A stretch of DNA of 64,000 nt from the NCBI GenBank assembly GCA_040772845.1, contig JAXGXG010000001.1, positions 3,906,001 to 3,970,000 of the forward strand. Direction: 5' to 3'. Shown here one piece after another: positions 34,578 to 42,351 of this stretch. The stretch's first letter is position 1. Every line of letters starts with the position of its first letter. The position numbers and the translations under genes were made by a program. The stretch is from PWXP01 sp040772845. Its GTDB lineage: Bacteria > Planctomycetota > Planctomycetia > Pirellulales > Thermoguttaceae. A model generated the notes under the pieces. It was given only the letters and a program-made list of their open reading frames with translations, did no database searches and was not told the origin of the DNA.

Positions 34578-35566
34578 TAGTCGAAACCAGCGGGGAGGAC
34601 ATTGCCGTCGTCACGATCGGCCAGATTGTACAGGGTATCGATGGCCAACGACTCGGTCAGGAAGTGGACCGAGCCGTCGACGAACAGTGCGTTGATTCCG
34701 CCCGGATGCATCGAGGTCAGCGGTCGGTTTGGGCCGCAGTTGCCCGGAATGCCCAGGCCGTTGACATCGCGGAAGTTGATCGGGTGAACGACCACGGTCG
34801 TATTGAAGATTCGTCCGGACCCGGTGCTCTCGCTGGTTCCGCCCATCATGAGCGAATGGCTACAATCGCTGCGGCCGTCCGATCTGACTCCGGTGGACGA
34901 CTGGAGAAAGCCCGACTGCTCTCCCACCATCATTGTGTTGCTGGCGCCGTCGGTGATGGCCGAGAGCCGGACGCTCTTGTGCAATTCGAACGCACCACCG
35001 GGCGAATACCAGCCGTTGGCGGTCAGGAACGTGGTCTCGACGGCCTTGGGATGATTCTTCGACCCGTGAATGCCCGTATAGAAGGGCAATGGGAGGTCCA
35101 TCGAACTGCCGGCCGGATCGAGCTGGTCCATCGTACTGGACGGGCACATCGCCCAGTTCAAACGGACATTCCTCATCACATCGGCGTTGTGCGGGCAGGT
35201 ACCGGCCCAGCCGCCGCGATAATCGTCGATATCGAGTTGGTCGTAGAGCGTCTTGGCTTCCATGAAGGGGAAGATGCGGATCATCCACGAGATATCGTGC
35301 GGCTTGCCCCGCAATCCTACCGAAGGCAACGCGCGGTAGGTGTTCTCGTAGTTCAGGATGGCCAGACCAATCTGCTTCAAATGATTCGTACATTGCATCC
35401 GCCGCGCCGCTTCCCGAGCGCTCTGCACCGCCGGCAGCAGCAGTGCAATCAAGATGCCGATAATCGCAATCACCACCAGCAGCTCCACAAGGGTAAAGCC
35501 TGTTGCCCAACCCTTGGCGCCATGTCGCTGCCTGACAGCAGAAGCAGGCGGGTCGAAAGACATCAT
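34577..35566 (-). CDS. DUF1559 prepilin-like protein
   Basis: 329 residues from the ATG at 35566 (a second ATG follows directly; longer frames lack support). The prepilin leader ends in WATG and is followed by FTLVELLVVIAIIGILIA, then SAREAARRMQCTNHLKQIGLAILNYE, the hallmark of the planctomycete DUF1559 expansion. The C-terminal H-X9-DG motif is HPGGINALFVDG. Members are exported through prepilin processing. Their function is unknown; individual planctomycetes encode dozens. The type II/IV machinery at 6363-21352 might handle it. A lipoprotein gene is coupled downstream. Confidence 0.93.
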   Translation of the reverse strand: MMSFDPPASAVRQRHGAKGWATGFTLVELLVVIAIIGILIALLLPAVQSAREAARRMQCTNHLKQIGLAILNYENTYRALPSVGLRGKPHDISWMIRIFPFMEAKTLYDQLDIDDYRGGWAGTCPHNADVMRNVRLNWAMCPSSTMDQLDPAGSSMDLPLPFYTGIHGSKNHPKAVETTFLTANGWYSPGGAFELHKSVRLSAITDGASNTMMVGEQSGFLQSSTGVRSDGRSDCSHSLMMGGTSESTGSGRIFNTTVVVHPINFRDVNGLGIPGNCGPNRPLTSMHPGGINALFVDGSVHFLTESLAIDTLYNLADRDDGNVLPAGFD

Positions 35567-35751
35567 TGGTCCCCAGTATCGCACACAACAGTTCTGCGTT
35601 TGTGAGTGATGAAATGAAAGGCCTGCAGGAGAAGAGCGGGAATACGCGAGAATCGCCCGAGCTACTTGCCTGCGAGCCCGTTTCCAGACCATCACAACAC
35701 TGTCCATGATATCGTCTCGCCGCGAGGCTGTCAATGCTTTTGCGCCGTGAC

Positions 35752-35864
35752 CTTTGTCGGGGGGTGCAGCAGCGGACTTGTATCCTGGAAAAAGGCCACC
35801 GTCCGGCTTGCCCGGCCGGTGGCCCTTCCGGGAAATGCAAGTCCTTTCCTGCACCCCTTTGTCG
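35752..35864. mobile_element. MITE-like inverted repeat with 8-bp flanking repeat
   Basis: A 97-bp core has imperfect inverted arms of about 40 nt: GGGTGCAG....GGACTTG.AT...GGCCACCG on the left and its complement on the right, loop near 35802-35816. The core is flanked on both sides by CTTTGTCG (35752-35759 and 35857-35864), as expected of a target-site duplication. The right copy also pairs with CGACAAA to form a small hairpin. It carries no gene. It lies in the divergent gap 35567-36022 and could also be a regulatory RNA hairpin. Confidence 0.5.
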
Positions 35865-35968
35865 CTTTTCGACAAACATCTCGGGCATGATTTCGCGCGT
35901 TGAATGCCCAGAATACCCTCGAAGGCTCGTGCTTCACGCGAACCGTTGCGACCGCCTGCTGTGGCGTC

Positions 35969-35974
35969 TATACT
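35969..35974 (+). promoter_or_regulatory. Candidate -10 for the beta-helix gene
   Basis: TATACT 49 nt before the start codon at 36023. No clear -35. GAAGG lies 7 nt before the ATG. Confidence 0.3.
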
Positions 35975-36022
35975 GGGCTGTAATTATCCTTCCCCGTACT
36001 GCTGCATGATGAAGGCCCGCCG

Positions 36023-38422
36023 ATGAAAAGTCTCTCCCTCCGTGGTTTCGTGGTCGTCTTTGCTTCGTGTGTCCTCGTGTGGGGGCCGTTGGCGACGGCC
36101 GCCGACTTCTTCATTGCCCCGGGCGGCAACGACGGGCAGCCGGGAACGCCGGAGCAGCCGATGGCCACACTTGCCGCCGCGCGAGATGCGGCCCGTAAGA
36201 CCGAGAATGGGCCGCATCGCATGATCGTCACACCCGGCGATTACTTCCTGACCGAGCCGCTCCAGTTCGATGCCTCCGACAACGGGCTTTCGATCGAGGC
36301 AGGCGAGGGCGGCGCTGCGGTCCTCCATGGCGGGACGCCGGTTGTCGGCTGGCGGCGGGACGGCGACCGGTTCTGGTGTGCCGACGCGCCTGGGGTGAAA
36401 GAGGGGACTCGCGATTTCCGCGCCCTGGTGGTCAACGGCCGGCTGGCCGAGCGGGCGCGTTTGCCGGAGTCCGGAACGTTCTTGCACAAGAACACCTGGA
36501 ACGTGCGTTACCTGTCGAGCGTCGGCGGCGGTTTCGAACGCGAGGCGACCGAAGAGGAATTGCACACGCTTCTCTACGATCCGAAGGATATGCCTACGAC
36601 GCTCGACGTGAATAATGCGGAAGTTCGGGTCTATCACATGTGGGACGAGTCGCTATGCGGGGTTGCCCGGAACGATACGCAGCGCCATGCGCTGGTCCTT
36701 TCCACGCCGCCGCGGTTTCCGGCCGGCGCGTTTCGCGTGAAGAAGTACGTGCTATTGAATACGCGCGAGGGCATGACCCGGCCGGGCCAGTGGTATCTCG
36801 ATCGAAGCACCGGACGCGTGGTTTACTGGCCGCTGCCAGAGGAAGACATGAGCAAGGCCCAGGTGGTCGCGCCTCTGCTGGAGAAGGTGGTTCATCTTGC
36901 CGGCAACGCCAAGAAACCCATTGTGGACGTCACGCTTCGCGGGCTGACGATCCAGGCGACGACGACCCCGCTGAAAGCCAGCTCGTTTGGCGCATACGTC
37001 TTCGACGGCGCCCTGGTCCTCGATTGGGCGCAGGGCTGCACCGTGGAGCAAATGGACATCCGCGCTGTCGGCGGGCAGGGAGTGAAGGCCTCGCAATGGC
37101 TCGACGGCAAGCTGCTCGACTGCCACGTGCACCAGACCGGCGCCTGCGGACTCCGCCTGCACGGATCCGGTCTGTTGGTTGCACGCAATCACATCCATCA
37201 CGTCGGGCAGCACTATCCGAGCGCCATTGCACTGTCGGCGTACAGCCGGCACGTCAAGGACGCGAAGCAAGTACATCTTTACCGCAACGAAATCCACGAT
37301 ACACCCTATAGCGGCATGGCGGTCGGCGGGCCGGATTTTCTGATCGAGGAGAATCTGATCTACCGCGTGATGCTGGAGATGCACGATGGTGCGGCCATTT
37401 ACGGCGGTCTGCAAAATAGCGTGCTGCGCGGCAACGTGGTTCGGGACGTGGTCAAGATCGGCGAAGGCTACGGCGTGGCTGCCTATTATCTGGACGAAGG
37501 CAGCCGCGACAACCTCGTCGAGCGGAACGTTTCCGTCGGCGTCGAACGCGCCGTGCAGAATCACATCGCTCGCAACACGGCGATCCGCAACAACGTGTTC
37601 ATTTCCCAGGACGATATGTCGCTGACCTTCGCCCGTTCGGCAGGCTGCACGTTCGAGGCGAACACGCTGTTCATTCCGGGCGAGTTGCGCATCACGCAGC
37701 CCACCGGCATTACCACGTGGAAAGACAACGTGCTCTTCCACGGCGGCAAGGGGAAGGACGGCGCGCCACAGCCGTTTACGATCACCAGCGACATGCCGAC
37801 CATGACGCCGCCGGGCCGGATGACGTCTTCGGCCAAGGCCGTGCGCGCGGCGGAGCCGCCCCAGATTGACGGCGAGATTCGCCAGGGGGAATGGCCCGGT
37901 GAACTGGTGAACCTCAATCGCGAGCCTTCGCGGTGGAATGCCGCCGGGGCTCCGGCATTCGCACGACTGGGCTACGACGACCAATATCTGTACGTCGGCA
38001 TCCACGTGACCATGTTCAATTCCGCCGAACTTCGCGCGGGCACCACCTGGGGAACCGATGACGGCGCCGAACTGGCGCTGGCCGGAACGGCGTCGGACGG
38101 CAAGCCGGCCGTGTTCGTCTTGCGCGGGTATACCAACGGAACGTGCGAGAGCCTGACGGCCGCCGGCGCACCGGCCGAGGCGGCCGAACAGCTTGGCAAG
38201 GCCGTTCGATTCTCCGCAAAGCCTTTCGGAAAGACCCGGGGCGGCTGGTATGGCGAATGGGCCATTCCGTTTGAAGCGATCGGCCTGAAACCGGAGCAAG
38301 GCATGAAGATACCCTTCAATCTGACCATATACCGCGCCGAGGACAACGTATGGCGATGCTGGGAGGGCACGCTTGCCGAAACCTGGCGGCTGGACCAGGC
38401 CGGAACGCTTCAGTTACAATAA
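36023..38422 (+). CDS. Secreted beta-helix protein with CBM9-like C-terminus
   Basis: 799 residues. Signal peptide MKSLSLRGFVVVFASCVLVW...ATA, then ADFFIAPGGNDGQPGTPEQPMATLAAAR, the start of right-handed parallel beta-helix (pectate-lyase-like) proteins. Residues about 300-590 hold helix coils with Asn-rich turns (GLLVARNHIHHVG, VHLYRNEIHDTPYSGMAVGG, FLIEENLIYRV). Residues about 610-799 match a family 9-type carbohydrate-binding domain (PQIDGEIRQGEWPG, RLGYDDQYLYVGIHV, WGTDDGAELALAG). It probably acts on or binds polysaccharide outside the cytoplasm. Specificity is unknown. A Tat-exported oxidoreductase gene follows after 35 nt, suggesting one sugar-related unit. Confidence 0.85.
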   Translation: MKSLSLRGFVVVFASCVLVWGPLATAADFFIAPGGNDGQPGTPEQPMATLAAARDAARKTENGPHRMIVTPGDYFLTEPLQFDASDNGLSIEAGEGGAAVLHGGTPVVGWRRDGDRFWCADAPGVKEGTRDFRALVVNGRLAERARLPESGTFLHKNTWNVRYLSSVGGGFEREATEEELHTLLYDPKDMPTTLDVNNAEVRVYHMWDESLCGVARNDTQRHALVLSTPPRFPAGAFRVKKYVLLNTREGMTRPGQWYLDRSTGRVVYWPLPEEDMSKAQVVAPLLEKVVHLAGNAKKPIVDVTLRGLTIQATTTPLKASSFGAYVFDGALVLDWAQGCTVEQMDIRAVGGQGVKASQWLDGKLLDCHVHQTGACGLRLHGSGLLVARNHIHHVGQHYPSAIALSAYSRHVKDAKQVHLYRNEIHDTPYSGMAVGGPDFLIEENLIYRVMLEMHDGAAIYGGLQNSVLRGNVVRDVVKIGEGYGVAAYYLDEGSRDNLVERNVSVGVERAVQNHIARNTAIRNNVFISQDDMSLTFARSAGCTFEANTLFIPGELRITQPTGITTWKDNVLFHGGKGKDGAPQPFTITSDMPTMTPPGRMTSSAKAVRAAEPPQIDGEIRQGEWPGELVNLNREPSRWNAAGAPAFARLGYDDQYLYVGIHVTMFNSAELRAGTTWGTDDGAELALAGTASDGKPAVFVLRGYTNGTCESLTAAGAPAEAAEQLGKAVRFSAKPFGKTRGGWYGEWAIPFEAIGLKPEQGMKIPFNLTIYRAEDNVWRCWEGTLAETWRLDQAGTLQLQ

Positions 38423-38457
38423 CCAACGAACGATTTCACCACCAAGGAGCACTTCCC

Positions 38458-39849
38458 ATGAAACGACGCACCTTTCTGAAGCTTGCCGCCGCAACGGCCG
38501 TCGGTGTCCACGTAGTACCCAGGCACGTTTTGGGCGGGCCGCGTTTCGTCGCGCCCAGCGAGAAAGTCAATATCGCTCTGGTCGGGGCCGGCGGGCAGGG
38601 CCGCAGCAATACGCGGGTGTTGTTCAAGGAGCCCGACGCGAGGATCATCGCCCTGGCCGACCCGATGGATTCGTTCAGCCTGGAAGGCTTCTACTACAAA
38701 GGCATGGGCGGTCGCGGGCCCGTGAAGGCCGAAATTGAAAAACACTACGGCGAGAGCACACCGAACTTCCGCTGCAACGAATACGTCGATTTTCGCGAAA
38801 TGCTCGATAAGGAAAAGGCGATCGACGCCGTCCTGTGCGCCACGCCCGACCACCTGCACGCGTATGTCTCGGTGGTTGCCATGCGGAACGGAAAGCATGT
38901 CTACTGCGAAAAGCCGCTGACGCACAATATCCGCGAGGCGCGGGTTGTGGCCCGCGTTGCGAAGGAGACAGGCATGGCCACGCAACTGGGCAACCAGGGT
39001 CATGCAGCCGGCGGAATTCGCAGTACCGTGGAGTTCCTGCGCGACGGCGCTATCGGCACGGTGACCGAGGCCCACGCCTGGGTGCCTGCAACCCGATGGA
39101 ACCCCGGACTCCGCGGGCTGCCGGAGGGTGCGCCGCCGGTTCCGGAAGGCTTGAATTGGGACCTGTGGCTGGGTCCGCGCGAGTCGCAGCCTTACCACCC
39201 GGAGTATGTGCCTGTGGCATGGCGTGATTTCTGGCGGTTCGGCTGCGGCGCGATGGGCGACTTCGGCTGCCACGATCTCGACGCCGTGGTATGGGCGTTC
39301 GATCTGCGTGCGCCGGAGACGATCGAGGCGTTTCCTGCCGGGTTCATGAACGATGACATCGCCCCGTACGGCGAGATCTGTTACTTCCGCTTCCCGGCAA
39401 AGGAAGGCCGGCCGCCGCTGAAGGTCACGTGGTACTCCGGCGGGCTCAGGCCGCCGCGGCCCGAGGGCCTGCCGGAATCGGTCTCGCTGGCCCGTCGCGG
39501 CGCGATGTACGTGGGCGAGAAGGGACTCCTTCTGACCGCCGGCGGTGCGTCGCGAGAACCGCAACTGTTCCCCGAATCGCTGGCCGCCGAGTACAAAACG
39601 CCGGCGCCCACCTTGTCGCGACCGGCCGGGCATCATCGCCAGTGGCTCGACGCCATCAAGGGCGGCCCAACTCCCGACAGCCACTTCGGCTACGGCGCCC
39701 AGCTTACGGAAATCACCCTGCTCGGCCTGGTCGCCCTGCGCGCCGGCGTGCAATGCCAATGGGACGCCGATGTGATGAAGGTCGTCAACTACCCGAAAGC
39801 CGATCCCATCATCCACGGCACGTATCGCCCGGGTTGGGAAGTGGAGTAG
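38458..39849 (+). CDS. Tat-exported Gfo/Idh/MocA oxidoreductase
   Basis: 463 residues from the ATG at 38458, with AAGGAGC upstream. A twin-arginine signal (MKRRTFLKLAAATAVG) precedes the Rossmann domain VNIALVGAGGQGRSN. The EKPLTHNIREARVVARVA segment carries the catalytic-region Lys. The second half has the planctomycete/Bacteroidetes-type tail (WNWDLWLGP-like LNWDLWLGPRESQPYHPEYVP, GCGAMGDFGCHDLDAVVWAFDL). Such exported members are abundant in planctomycetes and are thought to act on glycans or glycosides; some homologues are NAD-retaining glycosidases or epimerases. Its partner here is probably the beta-helix protein upstream. Confidence 0.92.
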   Translation: MKRRTFLKLAAATAVGVHVVPRHVLGGPRFVAPSEKVNIALVGAGGQGRSNTRVLFKEPDARIIALADPMDSFSLEGFYYKGMGGRGPVKAEIEKHYGESTPNFRCNEYVDFREMLDKEKAIDAVLCATPDHLHAYVSVVAMRNGKHVYCEKPLTHNIREARVVARVAKETGMATQLGNQGHAAGGIRSTVEFLRDGAIGTVTEAHAWVPATRWNPGLRGLPEGAPPVPEGLNWDLWLGPRESQPYHPEYVPVAWRDFWRFGCGAMGDFGCHDLDAVVWAFDLRAPETIEAFPAGFMNDDIAPYGEICYFRFPAKEGRPPLKVTWYSGGLRPPRPEGLPESVSLARRGAMYVGEKGLLLTAGGASREPQLFPESLAAEYKTPAPTLSRPAGHHRQWLDAIKGGPTPDSHFGYGAQLTEITLLGLVALRAGVQCQWDADVMKVVNYPKADPIIHGTYRPGWEVE

Positions 39850-40020
39850 TCGTATTTCCGTTGAGAAATCTGCATCAGCATCCCTTCGCCGTCGTTTAAC
39901 GCAAACGAACGCCTTCCGCCGGAACGATCTGCCGAGTGCCGGAGCTGGACCGAGCCGTCCCCGACAGATCCGTTAGGCGCAACGTGCGCAATCCTCACCC
40001 TTGTCTTTGGCAGGGGTGCG

Positions 40021-40049
40021 TTGCATCGAGCGTCAAAGAGGGGTATAAT
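40021..40049 (+). promoter_or_regulatory. Promoter of the AlbA_2/ParA module
   Basis: TTGCAT (40021-40026), 17-nt spacer, TATAAT (40044-40049). The transcript would have a leader of about 150 nt including a 17-codon ORF. The gap 39850-40206 holds nothing else convincing; a GATCTG/CAGATC inverted repeat lies near 39930-39970. Confidence 0.55.
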
Positions 40050-40149
40050 CCGCACCTTGTCTCAGCGATTTCGCTCGATTTGGCGTCTGCGTGATGGTGG
40101 AATCGTCGTAGACTGGCTCTGTTGGGGGTGTGGTCGGAGTAAATAGCTT

Positions 40150-40203
40150 GTGAGGCAGAAAGTTGATGACATTCTCGGCGACCTTGCGGTTGAGCGGAGG
40201 TAG
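40150..40203 (+). CDS. Putative leader peptide of the AlbA_2 gene
   Basis: GTG start with GGAG 10 nt upstream, encoding MRQKVDDILGDLAVERR and stopping three bases before the AlbA_2 start codon. Its last codons contain the GGAGG of the next gene, so translation of the leader would cover or expose that site. No homology is claimed. It may be chance. Confidence 0.35.
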   Translation: MRQKVDDILGDLAVERR

Positions 40204-40206
40204 GCG

Positions 40207-41112
40207 ATGCTGAGCACGGAACAATTGCAGACGTTGATGACAGACCTTGAGTCTGACCGTGCAGAAAGAACCGCGTCAACGAAAAACACGGATAAGTTCG
40301 GCGAGGCCATCTGCGCCTTTGCCAACGATTTCCCAAATCACCGACAGCCTGGTTACCTCCTGGTTGGCGTCAATGACGCTGGACATGCCTGCGGCCTGCA
40401 TGTGACGGACGAGCTTCTACTCGATCTGTTTTTGGTAACCTATCTCCCGGCAGCCGTTGCCCGCGATGTCATTGACGAGAACAACCGGGACGTGAAGGAG
40501 CAGTTGGCATCGCTTCGCTTCTACGATTTGGCAGCGGACTGCCCCACAAATGCAGGGGCTTTGTTGTTCGCAAATCAACCTCTCCACTGGTTGCCCGGCG
40601 CGTACGTTCAGTTTGTGCGTTGGGCGGGCCTGACGATGTCGGACGATCCGATAGACGAGAAGCGATTCAGCGGCGACCTTCTCACGGTTCTCCGCGAGAT
40701 ACAGTCGTTTGCCGCCCTTCCCACGCAATCGTATCCCGTGGCTGAATCGGCCCTCCGAGAACGAAACGTGATCGATTATCCCGTCGTGGCCATACGCGAG
40801 CTGCTATGGAACGCGGTCATGCATCGATCGTACGATTCGAACGCGCCCGTCCGGCTCTACTGGTACGACGATCGGATCGAGATTCAGAATCCGGGCGGTT
40901 TGTACGGAATGGCGTCGCCGGAGAACTTTCCGACGCAAACGGACTACCGCAATCCGGTCGTCTCCGAGGCCATGGCGACGCTCGGCTATGTCAACGCATT
41001 CGGTCGCGGCGTGATCCGGGCGCAAGACGCGCTGCGGAAGAACGGGAATCCGGAGGCGGAGTTCGTATTCGACCCATCGCATGTCCTGGCCACTATCCGG
41101 AGAAAGACATGA
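40207..41112 (+). CDS. AlbA_2 (Schlafen-like) / HATPase protein, internally shortened
   Basis: 301 residues; GGAGG six nt before the ATG. Residues 10-68 are the first half of an AlbA_2/Schlafen-like domain (LESDRAERTASTKNTDKFGEAICAFANDF, YLLVGVNDAGHACGL). Residues 190-300 are the HATPase_c_4-type domain (AIRELLWNAVMHRSYDSNAPV, IEIQNPGGLYG, GRGVIRAQDAL). From what I recall of the family, full members are about 370-390 residues and have another 80-odd residues between TDELL and the LF..YLPAAVA segment. Here these are joined directly near codon 70, suggesting an in-frame deletion. The gene overlaps the ParA-like gene by ATGA. Role unknown; proteins of this type are found in regulatory and defence settings. 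Confidence 0.75.
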   Translation: MLSTEQLQTLMTDLESDRAERTASTKNTDKFGEAICAFANDFPNHRQPGYLLVGVNDAGHACGLHVTDELLLDLFLVTYLPAAVARDVIDENNRDVKEQLASLRFYDLAADCPTNAGALLFANQPLHWLPGAYVQFVRWAGLTMSDDPIDEKRFSGDLLTVLREIQSFAALPTQSYPVAESALRERNVIDYPVVAIRELLWNAVMHRSYDSNAPVRLYWYDDRIEIQNPGGLYGMASPENFPTQTDYRNPVVSEAMATLGYVNAFGRGVIRAQDALRKNGNPEAEFVFDPSHVLATIRRKT

Positions 41113-42101
41113 GAACCATTGCTTTCTTCAATAACAAGGGCGGGGTCGGCAAGACCACGTTGGTCTACCATCTTGCGTGGATGTATGCAGATATGGGCGT
41201 CTCTGTCGTCGTCGCCGACTTGGACCCCCAGGCGAACCTGACTGCGATGTGCCTGAACGAGGAACGCTTGGAAGAACTGTGGCCCGATGGCGAACATTCG
41301 GACAGTGTGTTAGGGGCGGTGTCACCCATTTTGCGAGGCGTGGGCGACATTACCATTCCCCACGTCGAAGAGGTGACGAAGAACCTTGGCCTGGTGGTCG
41401 GCGACCTCGGCTTATCCCGTTTCGAGGCAAAGCTCTCCTCGGCGTGGCCCGATTGCCTGAGCGGCGATGAAGCAGCGTTCCGCGCGACGTCAGCCTTTCA
41501 TCGCATCATTTTCGAGGCGGCGCAATCGCACGATGCCGATCTCGTGCTGATCGATGTCGGCCCCAACCTCGGCGCTATCAACCGGGCCGCGATCATCGTG
41601 GCCAATTACGTGGTTGTCCCCCTTGCGCCCGATCTCTTCTCGTTGCAGGGATTGCGAAACCTGGGCCCGACTTTGCGAGACTGGCGCAACGAGTGGCGCG
41701 ACCGTCTGGATCGTCGTCCTTCCGACCCAAGCTTGCTGCTCCCCTCGGCCGATATCACGCCGGCAGGTTACGTGGTAATGCAACACGCCGTGCGGGCAGA
41801 TCGACCGGTCAAGGCGTACCAGAAATGGATGAAGCGGATCCCCGGCGTCTACCATGCAGAGGTTCTCGCCGACGATAGCAAGGCGACACTCTCAACGCGC
41901 GACGATCCCTCGTGCCTCGCCACATTGAAACACTATCGCAGTTTGATGCCCATGGCCCAAGAGTCTCTCAAGCCGATGTTTCATCTCAAAGCAGCCGATG
42001 GCGCGCTTGGAGGCCACGTGTACGCCGTGCAAGAGTGTTACAATGACTTCAAAGCCCTCGCAACGGCCATTGCCGCCCAATGCGGAGTGAGTGCTTCCTG
42101 A
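41109..42101 (+). CDS. ParA-like P-loop ATPase
   Basis: 330 residues. Deviant Walker A at the N-terminus (FFNNKGGVGKTTLVYHLAW, residues 6-24), VVVADLDPQANLT (Walker A' region) and LVLIDVGPNLGAINRAAI (Walker B region) identify a ParA/MinD/Soj-type ATPase. The C-terminal half (PAGYVVMQHAVRADRPVKAYQKWMKRIPGVY, LATLKHYRSLMPMAQES) is characteristic of a subfamily I remember as linked to AlbA_2 genes rather than to ParB. No parB or parS-like sites are nearby, so plasmid or chromosome partition is unlikely. Translation is coupled to the AlbA_2 gene by a four-base overlap. Confidence 0.85.
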   Translation: MRTIAFFNNKGGVGKTTLVYHLAWMYADMGVSVVVADLDPQANLTAMCLNEERLEELWPDGEHSDSVLGAVSPILRGVGDITIPHVEEVTKNLGLVVGDLGLSRFEAKLSSAWPDCLSGDEAAFRATSAFHRIIFEAAQSHDADLVLIDVGPNLGAINRAAIIVANYVVVPLAPDLFSLQGLRNLGPTLRDWRNEWRDRLDRRPSDPSLLLPSADITPAGYVVMQHAVRADRPVKAYQKWMKRIPGVYHAEVLADDSKATLSTRDDPSCLATLKHYRSLMPMAQESLKPMFHLKAADGALGGHVYAVQECYNDFKALATAIAAQCGVSAS

Positions 42102-42190
42102 TGAGCACGTGGTGGCGAGCTGAAACGTATGATCCCCGCGGTCGGGCCATGGCTGCCGTTCGACCTGCATGCTCGTTTGACTTCGTTTGA
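42101..42190 (+). CDS. Short ORF coupled to the ParA gene, possible stump of a third gene
   Basis: An ATG overlapping the ParA stop by one base (TGATG) opens a 29-codon frame beginning MSTWWRAETYDPRG. After a run of ordinary codons it stops at 42188-42190. The tight coupling suggests that an operon gene once began here and was cut or frameshifted. A neighbouring frame stays open to about 42300. No product is recognised. Confidence 0.3.
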   Translation: MSTWWRAETYDPRGRAMAAVRPACSFDFV

Positions 42191-42269
42191 GACCGGCGAG
42201 CCACCGGAAAGCGAAGGGGGGCATCTATCAGGACACGTGGCGACAGTTGCTACCCGTCTCCCTCACGAC

Positions 42270-42275
42270 TATAAT
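42270..42275 (+). promoter_or_regulatory. -10 element before the pyruvyl transferase-like gene
   Basis: TATAAT 76 nt before the start at 42352. No good -35 is seen. Confidence 0.35.
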
Positions 42276-42351
42276 CTTCGTATGTGCCTGCAATCGCTGT
42301 TTGCGTGCTATTCTCGGCCAACGACGCATCACCAACCCAGGGGCGAAAACG

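Noticed and set aside
36752..39816. Long minus-strand frames opposite the beta-helix and Tat-oxidoreductase genes
   Set aside because: Shadows of genes with clear domains on the plus strand; no ribosome-binding sites.
39894..39978. Integron attC-like site (GTTTAAC ... GTTAGGC fitting RYYYAAC/GTTRRRY) before the AlbA_2/ParA module
   Set aside because: The inner inverted repeats are not symmetric (GATCTG is 27 nt from one end and 1 nt from the other), there is no second site after the module and no integrase; probably chance.
41109..42101. Plasmid or chromosome partition gene parA
   Set aside because: No parB, no parS-like repeats, and the C-terminal half belongs to the AlbA_2-linked type.
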